In this document: piece by piece, positions 1-8,793 of the stretch
How positions within the stretch are numbered: position 1 is the first letter of the stretch
Layout: every line of letters begins with the position of its first letter
Assembly: GCA_016234805.1 (NCBI GenBank)
Contig: JACRNU010000012.1
Location: 1 to 54,418 of the forward strand
DNA: 54,418 bases
From: Elusimicrobiota bacterium
Lineage (GTDB): Bacteria > Elusimicrobiota > Elusimicrobia > UBA1565 > UBA9628
Reading direction: 5' to 3'
The notes under the pieces: generated by a model
What the model was told of the DNA's origin: nothing
Database searches by the model: none
Seen by the model: the letters and a program-made list of their open reading frames with translations, nothing else
Translations under genes and position numbers: made by a program

Positions 1-1191
1 CCGGTAGCTCGGGAAGCCGAACTCCATGACCCGGTTCTCCATGTGGGGCCACTCCCGTTCGCACCAGCAGGACACGAAGATGTCCTTGGGGGCTGACAGG
101 AGCTTGCGGACCTCGTCGGAGAACACGGGCGGCTCGCGGAGAATGACGGTCCCGGCGCGGGCGTCACCCAAGGGGCGGGGGCCATGGGCGTTCCTGCCGC
201 GGCTGATGGCGCCTTCCACGGCCATGCCGAGGTCTTCGGCGATGTCGAGGAAGCCCTCGAGCAGATAGGGGTCGCCCATGAAAGCTGCCGTGCGGTTGAG
301 GAAGCGCTGGGGAATGATCCACTGGAGCCTGGGGATGACCTTGGAGAGCTCGTGGTCGATGAACGACTCGGCCTCGGCCTTCCTTCCCGAGGCCTGGCCC
401 ACGTCCCTCAGGAACGCCGCGGTCTTGGTCAGGCCGAAGGGGAGCTCGGTCTCCACGAGGGCCGCGCCCGTGAGCTCAGCCAGCCTGCGGCCGGCGGCTC
501 GGCCATAGGGGAGCGAGATGATGAACTCGGCCGTTTCAGCGGCCTTGAGGTCCGAGGCCGAGCCTCCGTCGAGCCAGACCGACGCCACGTCGAGCGAAAG
601 GCCGGCCAGCATCCTGCGGAGCTCCGCCGCATTGGCGGTCTGATCCGCCTCGTTGCGGTCCATGAGGTGGCCCACCACGGCCACGCAGCCCTTGCGCCTG
701 CGGCCCTTGGACAGCCCCAAGCCGCGGGCGATCGCGGCCATGGCCTGGTCGTAGCCGTCGAGCCAGTCGCCGACCAGGGAATCGGGCGGGATGTCCACTC
801 CGGGCTTGGTGAGTTTCCCCTTGAGGGAGCGCAGAACCCGGCCGTAGTCCACGCCCGTGATCGAGCACATGGGCAAGGCGGTCACCAGGGTCAGGCCGGA
901 CTCCTTGATGCTGTCGAGGGTCAGGAGGTGGCGGCGGAGCAGGGCGTCGTGCTCCTTGACCACCCCGCGCGAGCACACGTTGGTGAAGAGCACCCGGTGC
1001 CGGCCCGTGATGGACAGCAAAGTCGAGTTGAGGTCGTGCCTGCCGTGCACGAAGTGGGCCTTGTACAGGGTGCAGTCCGGGCCGTCCACCAGGATGTAGG
1101 CGTCCTTGACGGCATTGACGGCCAGGTAGACCCCGAGCAGGGTCGGGAAGTTCATCGGCGTGCTCACATCCTCGATCTTCCCAGGATTCAT
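1..1191 (-). CDS. NifK-like nitrogenase-family component 1 subunit (K1), C-terminus outside window
   Basis: Partial: 397 codons are visible and the C-terminal end runs off the left edge. This is an oxidoreductase component 1 type subunit, one of four NifK-like proteins here. It opens with the N-PTLLGVYLAVNAV motif and has DGPDC (Cys40) and LPMCSITG (Cys109), which correspond to the two cysteines conserved in the intact K-like paralogues. It also has VGHLMDRNE, ELPFGL, GDPYL and MEFGFPS. The ATG overlaps the stop of the upstream H-D fusion by 4 bases, so the two should be co-translated and form a complex with their own reductase. By family knowledge, two cysteines from this subunit plus two from the D domain could hold an interface 4Fe-4S cluster. 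The substrate is unknown; a tetrapyrrole is inferred. I am confident of the family, not of the function. Confidence 0.85.
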   Translation of the reverse strand, partial: MNPGKIEDVSTPMNFPTLLGVYLAVNAVKDAYILVDGPDCTLYKAHFVHGRHDLNSTLLSITGRHRVLFTNVCSRGVVKEHDALLRRHLLTLDSIKESGLTLVTALPMCSITGVDYGRVLRSLKGKLTKPGVDIPPDSLVGDWLDGYDQAMAAIARGLGLSKGRRRKGCVAVVGHLMDRNEADQTANAAELRRMLAGLSLDVASVWLDGGSASDLKAAETAEFIISLPYGRAAGRRLAELTGAALVETELPFGLTKTAAFLRDVGQASGRKAEAESFIDHELSKVIPRLQWIIPQRFLNRTAAFMGDPYLLEGFLDIAEDLGMAVEGAISRGRNAHGPRPLGDARAGTVILREPPVFSDEVRKLLSAPKDIFVSCWCEREWPHMENRVMEFGFPSYR

Positions 1192-3557
1192 CGGGATCCT
1201 CCGGCGTATCTCCCGTATCTTTTGTAGAACGACCACCCGCAGACCCTGTTGAGGGCAGCTTGGGTGCGCAAGCCGCCTTCGAAACCCATCTCGAAGAGAT
1301 CGAGCGAGAACTGGGCCTTGCCGGCCGCGACCAGCCTGGAGTCAAAGGCATACTCCGAGTACACGGCCTGGAAAGCCCCCTCCTTCAAGAGCTTCTCCAG
1401 CTCCGAAGGAGTCTGGAAGTAGGCGAGCCCAGGAGCCTCCTTGGCCCCCTGGCCGTGGCAGAGCACATGGACCCCGAAGCCCATCTCCTTGAGGAGCCTC
1501 AGCACCGGGATGCCCCACATCTGGGTCGGGTCAGTGAGCCGGGCCAGGTGGAAGGCGTCCACCACGAAAGCCAAGCCTCGGCCCGCGGCCTCGCGCCTGG
1601 CCCCGGCCCACCTGGGGGCCTCGGTCTTTCGAGCGGATCCGGCGTTGGCGCGGCCGCGGGCCTTCATGCCCAAAGCCGAGGCCGCGCCTTCCACCCAGGC
1701 CGCGGTGGCTTCGAGCCCGTAAGGGGCGTCGAGGGTCACGGTGCGGATGGCCAGCGGCTCGAAGAACTCCTTGTAAGCGCCGGCATAAGCGCCGTTGGGG
1801 TAGAGGATCTGGACCCGGGCATCGAGGTAGCGCCGGGCCGCGTCCGGATGCAGGGCAGGCAGGACCCTGGCATTGACTTCCACGCCGGCCTCTCCGAGGA
1901 CATGGGCGAGCTCGGCCAAGGCCCTGCCTTGCGGGAACCCGACCAGGTTGACGCTCTTGCCGCGCTTGGACTCGGGCGCCGGCTTCTTGGATCGGAGCTC
2001 CTTGAACAGCAGCAGGCCGAGATCGACCTCCTGGTTGGTCTCAGCCGGGTTGGTATAGACGATGGGGACTTTGGAGCGCTTCTGCCAGCGCTTGACCACG
2101 GCCCCGGCATCGTCGCCGATGACGGTGGGCACGCAGGTGGAGTGCACGACCACGGCCTGGGCCCGCCCCTCTGCGTGGGCCACGGCCAGGCGCAGGGTCT
2201 CGTCGAGCTTCTTGCCGCCCCCGTGGATGATGTCCAGGTCGCGCAGGTTCGTCATGGCCTCGCGGACCACGTTCTCCTCCCGGGGACCAGGCCCGCGCCC
2301 GCGCTTGGACCGCGGCCCGTCATCGCCCGCGGGCTCGGCGGGCTTGGGCCAGGGGAACTTGAAGAAGGCGGGCAGGCTCGTGTCGAAATAATCCGGGGTG
2401 GCGTAGGAGCACTCGAGGTCCTGGTGCCAGATATGCACCACCGGAGCCTGGATCTCCAGCCTCGTGCGCGCGTGCCGCCGCGTCTCGAAGTCGCAGAAGA
2501 AGCGGCGCCACTGGTCGGGAGCGCCCCATACCTGGTCGTTGGAGCCGGGAGAGTTCTTCCAGAGCTCGGCCTGCCAGGACAGGGCCTTCTCCAGGTCCTC
2601 CTGAGAAGGCCCTGAAGCCACCGGAGCCTCCTGCGGGACCGTCTCCGTCAAAGATGCCGGCCCGGGAACCCCGGGGAACACCGGGCCCTGTCCTCCGGGA
2701 CCGGAAGGCCGGCTCTCCTGGGACGGCGTGAAAGCGCCGCTGAAAGCCCTGCGCGAGAGCGCGTGAAAGGCTTCGTCGGACAGGGGCGTGGGCGCCGAGG
2801 TCTTGGTCCCGTCGAAGTCCAGCAGTTCCTTGGCCAGGAGCACGACCTTCTTGGCCACCTCGGAACCCGGAGAACGCTCGACCGCGGTGACGCGGGCCAT
2901 CTCGGCTTCGGACACGGCCGGGTCCCGCGGCAGGAAAGCGAGCACCTTGGTGCCCAGCATGGCCGCGAAGCGCTCGATGGCGCTCCTGTCCGCTCCAGGG
3001 TCGCGCAGGTTGGCCACCAGGCCCGCGAGCGCGATGCCGTTGGCCGCGTAATTCCTGACGGCCCGGCTGATGTTGTTGACCGCGTAGAGGGACATCAGCT
3101 CCTCGGAGGTCACGATGACCACCTTGTCCGCGAAGCCCTGCCTCAAGGGCGCGGCAAAGCCGCCGCACACCACGTCTCCGAGCACGTCGAAGAGGGCCAC
3201 GTCGTGCAGGCCCTTGCGCAGCAGGCCCCCGCCCTCGAGCAGCTCGATCATGCGCGAGATGCCGCGGCCCGCGCACCCGATGCCGGGCTCGGGCCCGCCC
3301 GCCTCCACGCAGTCCACGCCCAGCCTGCCGCGCACGAGCACCTTGGACACGTCGCCGCCCGCCTGGTCCATGAACATGGACTGCTCGACCACGGTGCGGA
3401 TGGGCCGCCCTTCGGTCAGGGCCACGGTCGTGTCGTGCTTGGGGTCGCACCCCACGAGCAGGACGCGCTTGCCCTGCCTGGCGTAGACGGCCGCGAGGTT
3501 GCCCGACAGGGTGGATTTCCCGATGCCGCCTTTGCCGAAGATCGCTATTCGTTCCAT
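1188..3557 (-). CDS. NifH-NifD fusion (HD1), nitrogenase-like reductase fused to component 1 subunit
   Basis: 789 residues. Residues 1-275 are a complete NifH/BchL-type ATPase: P-loop GKGGIGKST at 8-16, GCDPKHD, Cys95 in GCAGRG and Cys131 in VCGGFA, which are the 4Fe-4S ligands shared by a NifH dimer. A Pro/Gly-rich linker (about 276-325) leads to a NifD-like domain (about 326-789) with LECSY (Cys383) and STCVPTVIGDD (Cys475), the latter matching the NifD/BchN cysteine motif. In known nitrogenases and in DPOR, COR and CfbCD the reductase is a separate protein that cycles on and off; here it is covalently tied to its acceptor. The gene is followed by K1 with an ATGA overlap and lies 35 bp after the radical SAM-TPR gene. 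A second fusion of the same layout is at 48282-50708, so this is not an assembly accident. Substrate unknown. Confidence 0.92.
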   Translation of the reverse strand: MERIAIFGKGGIGKSTLSGNLAAVYARQGKRVLLVGCDPKHDTTVALTEGRPIRTVVEQSMFMDQAGGDVSKVLVRGRLGVDCVEAGGPEPGIGCAGRGISRMIELLEGGGLLRKGLHDVALFDVLGDVVCGGFAAPLRQGFADKVVIVTSEELMSLYAVNNISRAVRNYAANGIALAGLVANLRDPGADRSAIERFAAMLGTKVLAFLPRDPAVSEAEMARVTAVERSPGSEVAKKVVLLAKELLDFDGTKTSAPTPLSDEAFHALSRRAFSGAFTPSQESRPSGPGGQGPVFPGVPGPASLTETVPQEAPVASGPSQEDLEKALSWQAELWKNSPGSNDQVWGAPDQWRRFFCDFETRRHARTRLEIQAPVVHIWHQDLECSYATPDYFDTSLPAFFKFPWPKPAEPAGDDGPRSKRGRGPGPREENVVREAMTNLRDLDIIHGGGKKLDETLRLAVAHAEGRAQAVVVHSTCVPTVIGDDAGAVVKRWQKRSKVPIVYTNPAETNQEVDLGLLLFKELRSKKPAPESKRGKSVNLVGFPQGRALAELAHVLGEAGVEVNARVLPALHPDAARRYLDARVQILYPNGAYAGAYKEFFEPLAIRTVTLDAPYGLEATAAWVEGAASALGMKARGRANAGSARKTEAPRWAGARREAAGRGLAFVVDAFHLARLTDPTQMWGIPVLRLLKEMGFGVHVLCHGQGAKEAPGLAYFQTPSELEKLLKEGAFQAVYSEYAFDSRLVAAGKAQFSLDLFEMGFEGGLRTQAALNRVCGWSFYKRYGRYAGGSR

Positions 3558-3592
3558 TCTCCCTCCACCCTCACCCGTTGGCCCCGGACGCC

Positions 3593-5458
3593 TTATCGCG
3601 CTTCATCGCCGCCCTTCTTCATTTGATCGAGCCTCTTGAGACCTGCCTGCGCATCCCTGTTGGACGGATCGAGCTTGAGTGCCCGGCTCCATTCCTCCCC
3701 GGCCTTCTTGTCATCCCCTTTCTGAAAATATATGAGCCCGGAGAGATAGTGCTGCTGGGAAGCCCGTACAGCTTCATAAGGGGCCAGGGGTCCGGCGGCC
3801 ACGGGCGTCTTGGGGAGAGGCTTCTCTCCGTATATCTCCTCGATCCTCTTGAGGCCGGCAATGGCATCCTCATTCCCAGGGTCCGACTTCATGGCCAGAG
3901 TCCACTCGTCCCAGGCCTTCACATAGTCTCCCTTCTGGAAATAGATGACCCCGGAGAGATAGTGCTGCTGGGAGTCGCGCCGGGCCTGGTCCGTCACCGT
4001 CGCGGCCGCTTTCTCGCCGGCCTTCATGGCTTCCTTGGAGAGCTTGACGGTCGCCTTCTTCTCCTCGCTGCCGCGTCCATCCTTGGGCTCCGGCGCGGTC
4101 GAGTAGAGCTTTTCGATCCGCTCAAGCCCGGCTTTCACGTCGGCGTTCTCACGGTCAAGGCTTAAGGACAGGCCCCACTCGTCTTTGGCCTTCGCATAAT
4201 CCCCCTTCTGGAAATAAACGACGCCTTCGAGGTAGTGCTGCTGGGAGGACCTCTTGTCCTGTTCGGACACCTGAGCGGCCGCTGGTCCCTCGATGCGCCT
4301 CAATCCCGCCTTGGCATCCTCGTTCATGGGATCGTAGAAGAGCGCCCAGTTCCACTCCTCCTTGGCTCCGGCGTAGTCCCCCTTCTGATAGCGCATGAGC
4401 CCGAGCATGTAGCGCTGGTGCGAATTCCTGGCAGCGTCTTCCGTGAGTTGGGTGAGCTCGTCTGAACCCGTGGATGCCTGGGCTGCCCACGCTCCGACCG
4501 CTGTGGAGGCCAGCAGGCCGGCGAGGAGGAGCTTGAGGGCCTTGCCGCGACGCTTGGCGGGCCGCGGCACAGGAACGAACTCGTCCCAGCCGAACATCTC
4601 GGGGTACTCCCTCCACGGACCCTCGCAGACGGAGAAATACCGGCACTCGGGGCATTTCGGGCCCTTGGCCTTGCCCTCGTCGCGCCGGGTCTTGGTGAAG
4701 TCCTCGATGACGGCGTCCGCGTCGTAGATCTTGGTCCTGGGGATGATCTTCTCGGCCACATGGTCCTCGTAGCCGGACATGAAGCAGTAGGGGATGGCTT
4801 CGGTCATCACGGTCCGGCCCGCCTTGATGCCCACGTCGAGCCCCTTCTTCACGAAAGGCTCGATGATGGTGTTGCGTGGGGTCAGCCACTCCCGGTTCTG
4901 GGCGGCCCGTCCGGTGATGTGCATGAACGCGAACTGGTACTGGTCCACGCCCAGGGACGCGAGGAGCCGGGCGAGGTCCGGCAGGTCCCGGTAATTGACC
5001 TTGGTGACCACGCTGTTGGTGATGAGCCTGGCCCCGGCCTTCTTGACGTTCTTCATGCCTGCCACGGTCTGCAGGAAGCTCCCAGGAGCGCCGGTCAGAA
5101 AATCGTGGATCTCGGGCCTGGAGCCGTGGAGCGAGGGCCCGAACTCGTCGGCCCCGGCTGCCGCGAGCTTGGCCACCAGGCCGGGATAGCAGAAGGACCG
5201 GCCATTGGACTGGAGCTGGATGTTCTTGTACCCGAGCTCCCTGGCCTTCTTGACAAGGGCCAGGATGTCGGGGTGCAGGGTGGGCTCTCCCCCGGTGAAC
5301 ACCACGCCGTCCGCTCCCGAGGCGCGGCCGTCCTCCAAGGACTTCAGGAGTTCAGGCAGGGGCTTGGCCGGGAGCTTCTCGCGCTTGTCGCCCTGCACAC
5401 AGAACTTGCAGTAGTTGTTGCACTGGAAGCCCACCTTCAGATCGATGCGTTGGATCAT
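3593..5458 (-). CDS. Radical SAM protein fused to a membrane anchor and TPR domain
   Basis: 621 residues in three parts. Residues 1-290 are a radical SAM enzyme: CNNYCKFC (Cys13, 17, 20) binds the 4Fe-4S/SAM cluster, FTGGEPTLHP follows, and a short C-terminal cysteine set (CPECRYFSVC, about 269-278) may bind an auxiliary cluster. A basic AKRRGK stretch precedes one hydrophobic segment (about 307-325). Residues 345-621 hold four TPR-like repeats of the type YFQKGDY-KA-DEW-AL. By the positive-inside rule the enzyme is cytoplasmic and the TPRs lie outside. The chosen ATG is 2 bp after the stop of the membrane-protein gene. The single reading frame through all three parts is clear. The domain pairing is unusual, and the TPRs may dock a partner at the membrane. 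The substrate is unknown; the context suggests cofactor or peptide maturation linked to the nitrogenase-like complex. Confidence 0.85.
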   Translation of the reverse strand: MIQRIDLKVGFQCNNYCKFCVQGDKREKLPAKPLPELLKSLEDGRASGADGVVFTGGEPTLHPDILALVKKARELGYKNIQLQSNGRSFCYPGLVAKLAAAGADEFGPSLHGSRPEIHDFLTGAPGSFLQTVAGMKNVKKAGARLITNSVVTKVNYRDLPDLARLLASLGVDQYQFAFMHITGRAAQNREWLTPRNTIIEPFVKKGLDVGIKAGRTVMTEAIPYCFMSGYEDHVAEKIIPRTKIYDADAVIEDFTKTRRDEGKAKGPKCPECRYFSVCEGPWREYPEMFGWDEFVPVPRPAKRRGKALKLLLAGLLASTAVGAWAAQASTGSDELTQLTEDAARNSHQRYMLGLMRYQKGDYAGAKEEWNWALFYDPMNEDAKAGLRRIEGPAAAQVSEQDKRSSQQHYLEGVVYFQKGDYAKAKDEWGLSLSLDRENADVKAGLERIEKLYSTAPEPKDGRGSEEKKATVKLSKEAMKAGEKAAATVTDQARRDSQQHYLSGVIYFQKGDYVKAWDEWTLAMKSDPGNEDAIAGLKRIEEIYGEKPLPKTPVAAGPLAPYEAVRASQQHYLSGLIYFQKGDDKKAGEEWSRALKLDPSNRDAQAGLKRLDQMKKGGDEAR

Positions 5459-5460
5459 GG

Positions 5461-6684
5461 TCACGAGAACCACCCCGCTAGGAAGAACTTGAGCACCCCT
5501 TGGAACCGGCGGTAATACGGGGCCAGCAGCACGAGCACGCTCCCCCGGTAGTACAGCGTCAGCAGGGTCCCCATGAAGATCCACACCGCGAAGGGGATGG
5601 TGTGGTACACGGCATAGCCCGAGCCGGCGGTCTGGCCCGCGAACCAAGCCTTGAGCGCTTCGACCTCGTCCGCGGCCAGCCCGTCCGAGTAGCGGTCCCC
5701 GAGCTTGGCCGAGAGCTCCGGGACGGCCTTGAGCTTCTGCCAGGTCTCGTCCGAGAGCACGGACCCGGTCTTGAGGGCCTCGGGATCGAGCTCGCGCCTG
5801 CTGTCCCACTCGATGAACCAGTCGAAGAGGATGCGGGCGAACGAGATGAACACGCCGAAGTTGATGGTCATCTTCACCGCGGACACCAGCCATGCCCAGA
5901 CGTACCAGTGCCTAAAGACCGTGCCGGCCACGAGGACCGCGGACAAGCCCGTCAGCGCGATCCAACAGATCGTCCTATTCTGAAGGAGGCCCATGGCCTT
6001 GGACCACACGACCAGGATGGCCAGGAACATCAGGAGTTGGCCGAAGGGACCTACGGCGAACTGGCGGAACTTGGCACCCAGCGCCATCATGCCGAAGAAC
6101 ATGGCGAGGAGGTTGATGGTCAGGGCCGCGTAGCGGTACCGGAACGGCCAGGCGTCCTTGCCCCGCACCCAGACGCGCTCGACCAGGGCCTTGGAAGCCT
6201 TGACCCATTCGACCTGTCCCGGAGAGGGAAGGCCGCGAGTTGCAAGCATCACGGTCTCGGCCGCGAAGAAGATCCCGGCCGGCACGAACACGTTGACCAG
6301 CAGGAGCATGAAGAGCAGCAGGGGAAAGCCCGGGATGTTGGGGTCGATGAGGGCCGCGAAGAGGGCGAACACGATGTAGAGCTTGGCGTCTCCCGCGGGC
6401 CAGATGTTGAAGCGCCACAGGGTGAAGGACGCGGTCACGCACAGGACCAGGTGCGCCAGCACCTTGGGGTAGAAGCGCCAGGGAAGATAGTAGCTGCTGC
6501 CCCCCCAGGGCGCGACATGGCGGTACCCGAGGAAGCTGTTCCAGCCCAGGTACAGGAGCCCGACCCCGAAGAGGCCCAAGCCCAGACCGATCCAGTGGTT
6601 GCGGATGCGCTTCTCGGTCCAATCCTCGTAGGAGACGATCACCCCCATGACGAGGAAGACCTTGTAGAAGAGGCTCGAGATCAT
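5461..6684 (-). CDS. Polytopic membrane protein resembling A24 prepilin peptidase
   Basis: 407 residues, mostly hydrophobic, with about nine predicted membrane segments. Near the N-terminus, YEDWTEKRIRN (Asp21) resembles the first catalytic block of type IV prepilin peptidases. PAGDAKLY (Asp99) resembles the GxGD block, although the first glycine is replaced by proline. The protein is much longer than a usual prepilin peptidase (about 250 residues) and has an extra soluble loop near residues 300-350. No pilin gene lies nearby. It overlaps the upstream radical SAM gene by ATGA and precedes the membrane-anchored radical SAM-TPR gene, so it belongs to this operon. It may process a membrane-tethered partner or act as a transporter-like membrane unit. 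The A24 assignment rests on two short motifs only. Confidence 0.6.
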   Translation of the reverse strand: MISSLFYKVFLVMGVIVSYEDWTEKRIRNHWIGLGLGLFGVGLLYLGWNSFLGYRHVAPWGGSSYYLPWRFYPKVLAHLVLCVTASFTLWRFNIWPAGDAKLYIVFALFAALIDPNIPGFPLLLFMLLLVNVFVPAGIFFAAETVMLATRGLPSPGQVEWVKASKALVERVWVRGKDAWPFRYRYAALTINLLAMFFGMMALGAKFRQFAVGPFGQLLMFLAILVVWSKAMGLLQNRTICWIALTGLSAVLVAGTVFRHWYVWAWLVSAVKMTINFGVFISFARILFDWFIEWDSRRELDPEALKTGSVLSDETWQKLKAVPELSAKLGDRYSDGLAADEVEALKAWFAGQTAGSGYAVYHTIPFAVWIFMGTLLTLYYRGSVLVLLAPYYRRFQGVLKFFLAGWFS

Positions 6685-7619
6685 CCGTCCTCCAGCACGG
6701 CGCGGATGACGTCGGCCGGGTCCGTGAACACGGGGCAGAGCTCGTCCGGCGAGTAGTAGACGCCCAGTTGATAGAGGCCGGCGCACAGGGGGTCGAGCCT
6801 GCAGGCCTTGCACCGCTCGGATTTCCCGTAGGTCCAGCAGGCCTTGCCCTGGACCCGCAGGCCCTTCTCGTCGAGGAAGTAGATCTGCCGTCCCTCCTCC
6901 TTGACGAACTTGCGCGTCTCGGTGGAGCGGTGCGGGAAGTCCGACATGAAGCACAGCGGCACGCGCTCGACCCGGAAGCTCCGCCCCGTGGACTGCAGGT
7001 GCCGCATGGCCCGGTGCAGCTCGACTTCGAAGGCGCGGAGCTTGGGCACGATCCCGGGGTTCAAGGCCGCCCGGTTCATGAGCGGGTCGAGGTTGTTCCA
7101 CACGAAATGGGTCACGAACGGGAAGCGCCCGATGACCCATTGGACCAGGGAGCTCAGGTGGCCCGCGTTCTTCGAGTTGATGACCGTGTTGATGTCCGCG
7201 CGCACGCCGAGCCGGCCCGCGTGCCCCAGGGTCTTGGCGATGTTGGCCAGGGAATCCTCGTTCTGCGAGATGGCGGACTGCACCTCGGTCTGGTGGGAGT
7301 GCAGGGACACGTGGATGTGCGCGAGGCCAGCGTCCCGGAGGGACTTGAAGTACGCCGGGTCCGCGGTCTTCTGGCCGTTGGTCACCATGCGGGGCGCCAG
7401 GCCCTTGCCGCGGCAGTAGGCCACGAGCTTCGGGAGTTCCGCGAAGAGCGTGGGCTCCCCGCCCGTGAGGATGACGCCCGCGGCCTTTTCGGCCGCGAAG
7501 GAATCCACGAGACGGACCGCCTCGGCCCATTCGATGGTCCTGCCGTTGGCCGGATTCGAGCAGAAGACGCACTGCTGATTGCAGACCCGCGAGACCTGCA
7601 GGTAGGCCAGCTCAGCCAC
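6681..7619 (-). CDS. Radical SAM protein
   Basis: 312 residues. CNQQCVFC (Cys13, 17, 20) at the extreme N-terminus is the SAM-cluster motif, and ILTGGEPTLF is the SAM-binding GGE strand. The C-terminal part carries CKACRLDPLCAG with flanking cysteines (KACWTYG and ELCPVF), a possible auxiliary 4Fe-4S site as in SPASM/Twitch proteins. The ATG overlaps the previous radical SAM gene by 8 bp, and its own stop overlaps the membrane-protein start by 4 bp, so it is the third of three consecutive radical SAM genes between the K2 subunit and the membrane protein. Its closest visible relatives in the window are the radical SAM genes at 7612 and 8786, which share VTNG/VSNG and LSLH motifs. Reaction unknown. 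Confidence 0.88.
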   Translation of the reverse strand: MAELAYLQVSRVCNQQCVFCSNPANGRTIEWAEAVRLVDSFAAEKAAGVILTGGEPTLFAELPKLVAYCRGKGLAPRMVTNGQKTADPAYFKSLRDAGLAHIHVSLHSHQTEVQSAISQNEDSLANIAKTLGHAGRLGVRADINTVINSKNAGHLSSLVQWVIGRFPFVTHFVWNNLDPLMNRAALNPGIVPKLRAFEVELHRAMRHLQSTGRSFRVERVPLCFMSDFPHRSTETRKFVKEEGRQIYFLDEKGLRVQGKACWTYGKSERCKACRLDPLCAGLYQLGVYYSPDELCPVFTDPADVIRAVLEDG

Positions 7620-8793
7620 GGGCCCCTCCAGCGGCGCCTCGGGCCGCGCCCGCCGGCTTCAGGATCCCGAAGCCCTTCTCGCGCGCCTCGCGCACCGCGA
7701 TGCCGGCGCACCGGCCGGTCCAGGCGCAGCCACCGCAGCCGCGTGACTTCACGAAGTACCTGGCCGCGATGAAGAACTCGGAGTAGGCGATGATGTCGCG
7801 CTTGCGGCCGAAGCGGAACGGCTTGGCCGCAGACACGGCCTCCGGCCGGGACCGCCTTCCCAGACACAGGGTCCCGACCTTGGGGGGAAGGCTCTTGTCC
7901 TTGAGGGTGCGCTCCAGGTCCTGGCAGAAATCCCTGAGAAAGCACTGCGGGCAAGCCTCCCCGGCGCAATCCGGCTTGGGCCCCCCGGCCAGCCATCGGT
8001 CGAAGAGATGCTTGCGGCCGCGGACCTCGTCGAGGATCTTCTCAGGCGGCTGGATGAGGGACTCGAAGCCTTCGAGGAATTCCGGCCGCAGCCGATTGGT
8101 GAAGAAGTGCAGGCCCGGCTCCCGCGAGAGTTCGAGGGCCCGGTGGAGGCTCGCGAGGTTCTCCGGCTTCGAGAAGTCGCAGTAGAGCTCGGACCTGTTC
8201 TCCCAGGCGTCCCCGAAAGGCACCAGGGCCAGCAGGTCGAACTCCCGCACTCCGAGGCCGATGTAGAACCCGAGGAGCTCGGCCAGTACCGGCAGGTTCA
8301 AGGCATTGATGACCACGTCCACGCTCACGATGAGCCCCGAGACCGCCAGGGCGGACTTGAGCGCTGCCAGGGATTGGACGAAAGAGCCGGGAACGCGGGT
8401 CAGCCGGTCGTGCAGGTCCCGGGTGTGGCCGTGGAGGGAGAGGGTGAGCTCGTCCAAGCCCGCCTCCACCGCTTCCTTGAGGAACCCGGGGTAGCAGAAC
8501 CTCCTGCCGTTCGAGACGACCTGGATGTGCTCGTAGCCGAGCTTTCTGGACAGGGCCACGATGTCGAGGAACCGCGGATGCAGGGTGGGCTCGCCTCCGC
8601 TCAAGACCACGCGCCTCAAGCCCTGCCTGCGGCCGCGGGCAAGATCGCCCTTGACGGACGCGAAGGCGAGGGACTTGCCGTTCTGGGCGCCGCGGTCATG
8701 GCAGAAGAGGCACCGCTGGTTGCAGGCCCGGGTGAGCCTCACCCAATGCCGCTTCTCGGCCGCGGCGGAAGCATCGCCCGTCTTTCTAGGCAT
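7612..8793 (-). CDS. Radical SAM protein with extra cysteine clusters
   Basis: 393 residues. CNQRCLFC (Cys24, 28, 31) is the SAM-cluster motif and VLSGGEPTLHP the GGE strand. Two C-terminal cysteine groups, CAGEACPQCFLRDFC and CGGCAWTGRCAG, could hold one or two auxiliary Fe-S clusters. The last 20 residues are Ala/Gly-rich and probably disordered. The start overlaps the previous radical SAM gene by 8 bp and the end overlaps the next by 8 bp. It is the longest of the three consecutive radical SAM genes of this operon. A role in making or loading the substrate or cofactor of the adjacent nitrogenase-like complex is inferred from synteny only. Confidence 0.87.
   Translation of the reverse strand: MPRKTGDASAAAEKRHWVRLTRACNQRCLFCHDRGAQNGKSLAFASVKGDLARGRRQGLRRVVLSGGEPTLHPRFLDIVALSRKLGYEHIQVVSNGRRFCYPGFLKEAVEAGLDELTLSLHGHTRDLHDRLTRVPGSFVQSLAALKSALAVSGLIVSVDVVINALNLPVLAELLGFYIGLGVREFDLLALVPFGDAWENRSELYCDFSKPENLASLHRALELSREPGLHFFTNRLRPEFLEGFESLIQPPEKILDEVRGRKHLFDRWLAGGPKPDCAGEACPQCFLRDFCQDLERTLKDKSLPPKVGTLCLGRRSRPEAVSAAKPFRFGRKRDIIAYSEFFIAARYFVKSRGCGGCAWTGRCAGIAVREAREKGFGILKPAGAARGAAGGARG

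Noticed and set aside
184-2615. Long plus-strand open frames opposite K1 and HD1
   Set aside because: They mirror real minus-strand genes with intact catalytic motifs and have no recognisable domain or ribosome-binding site.
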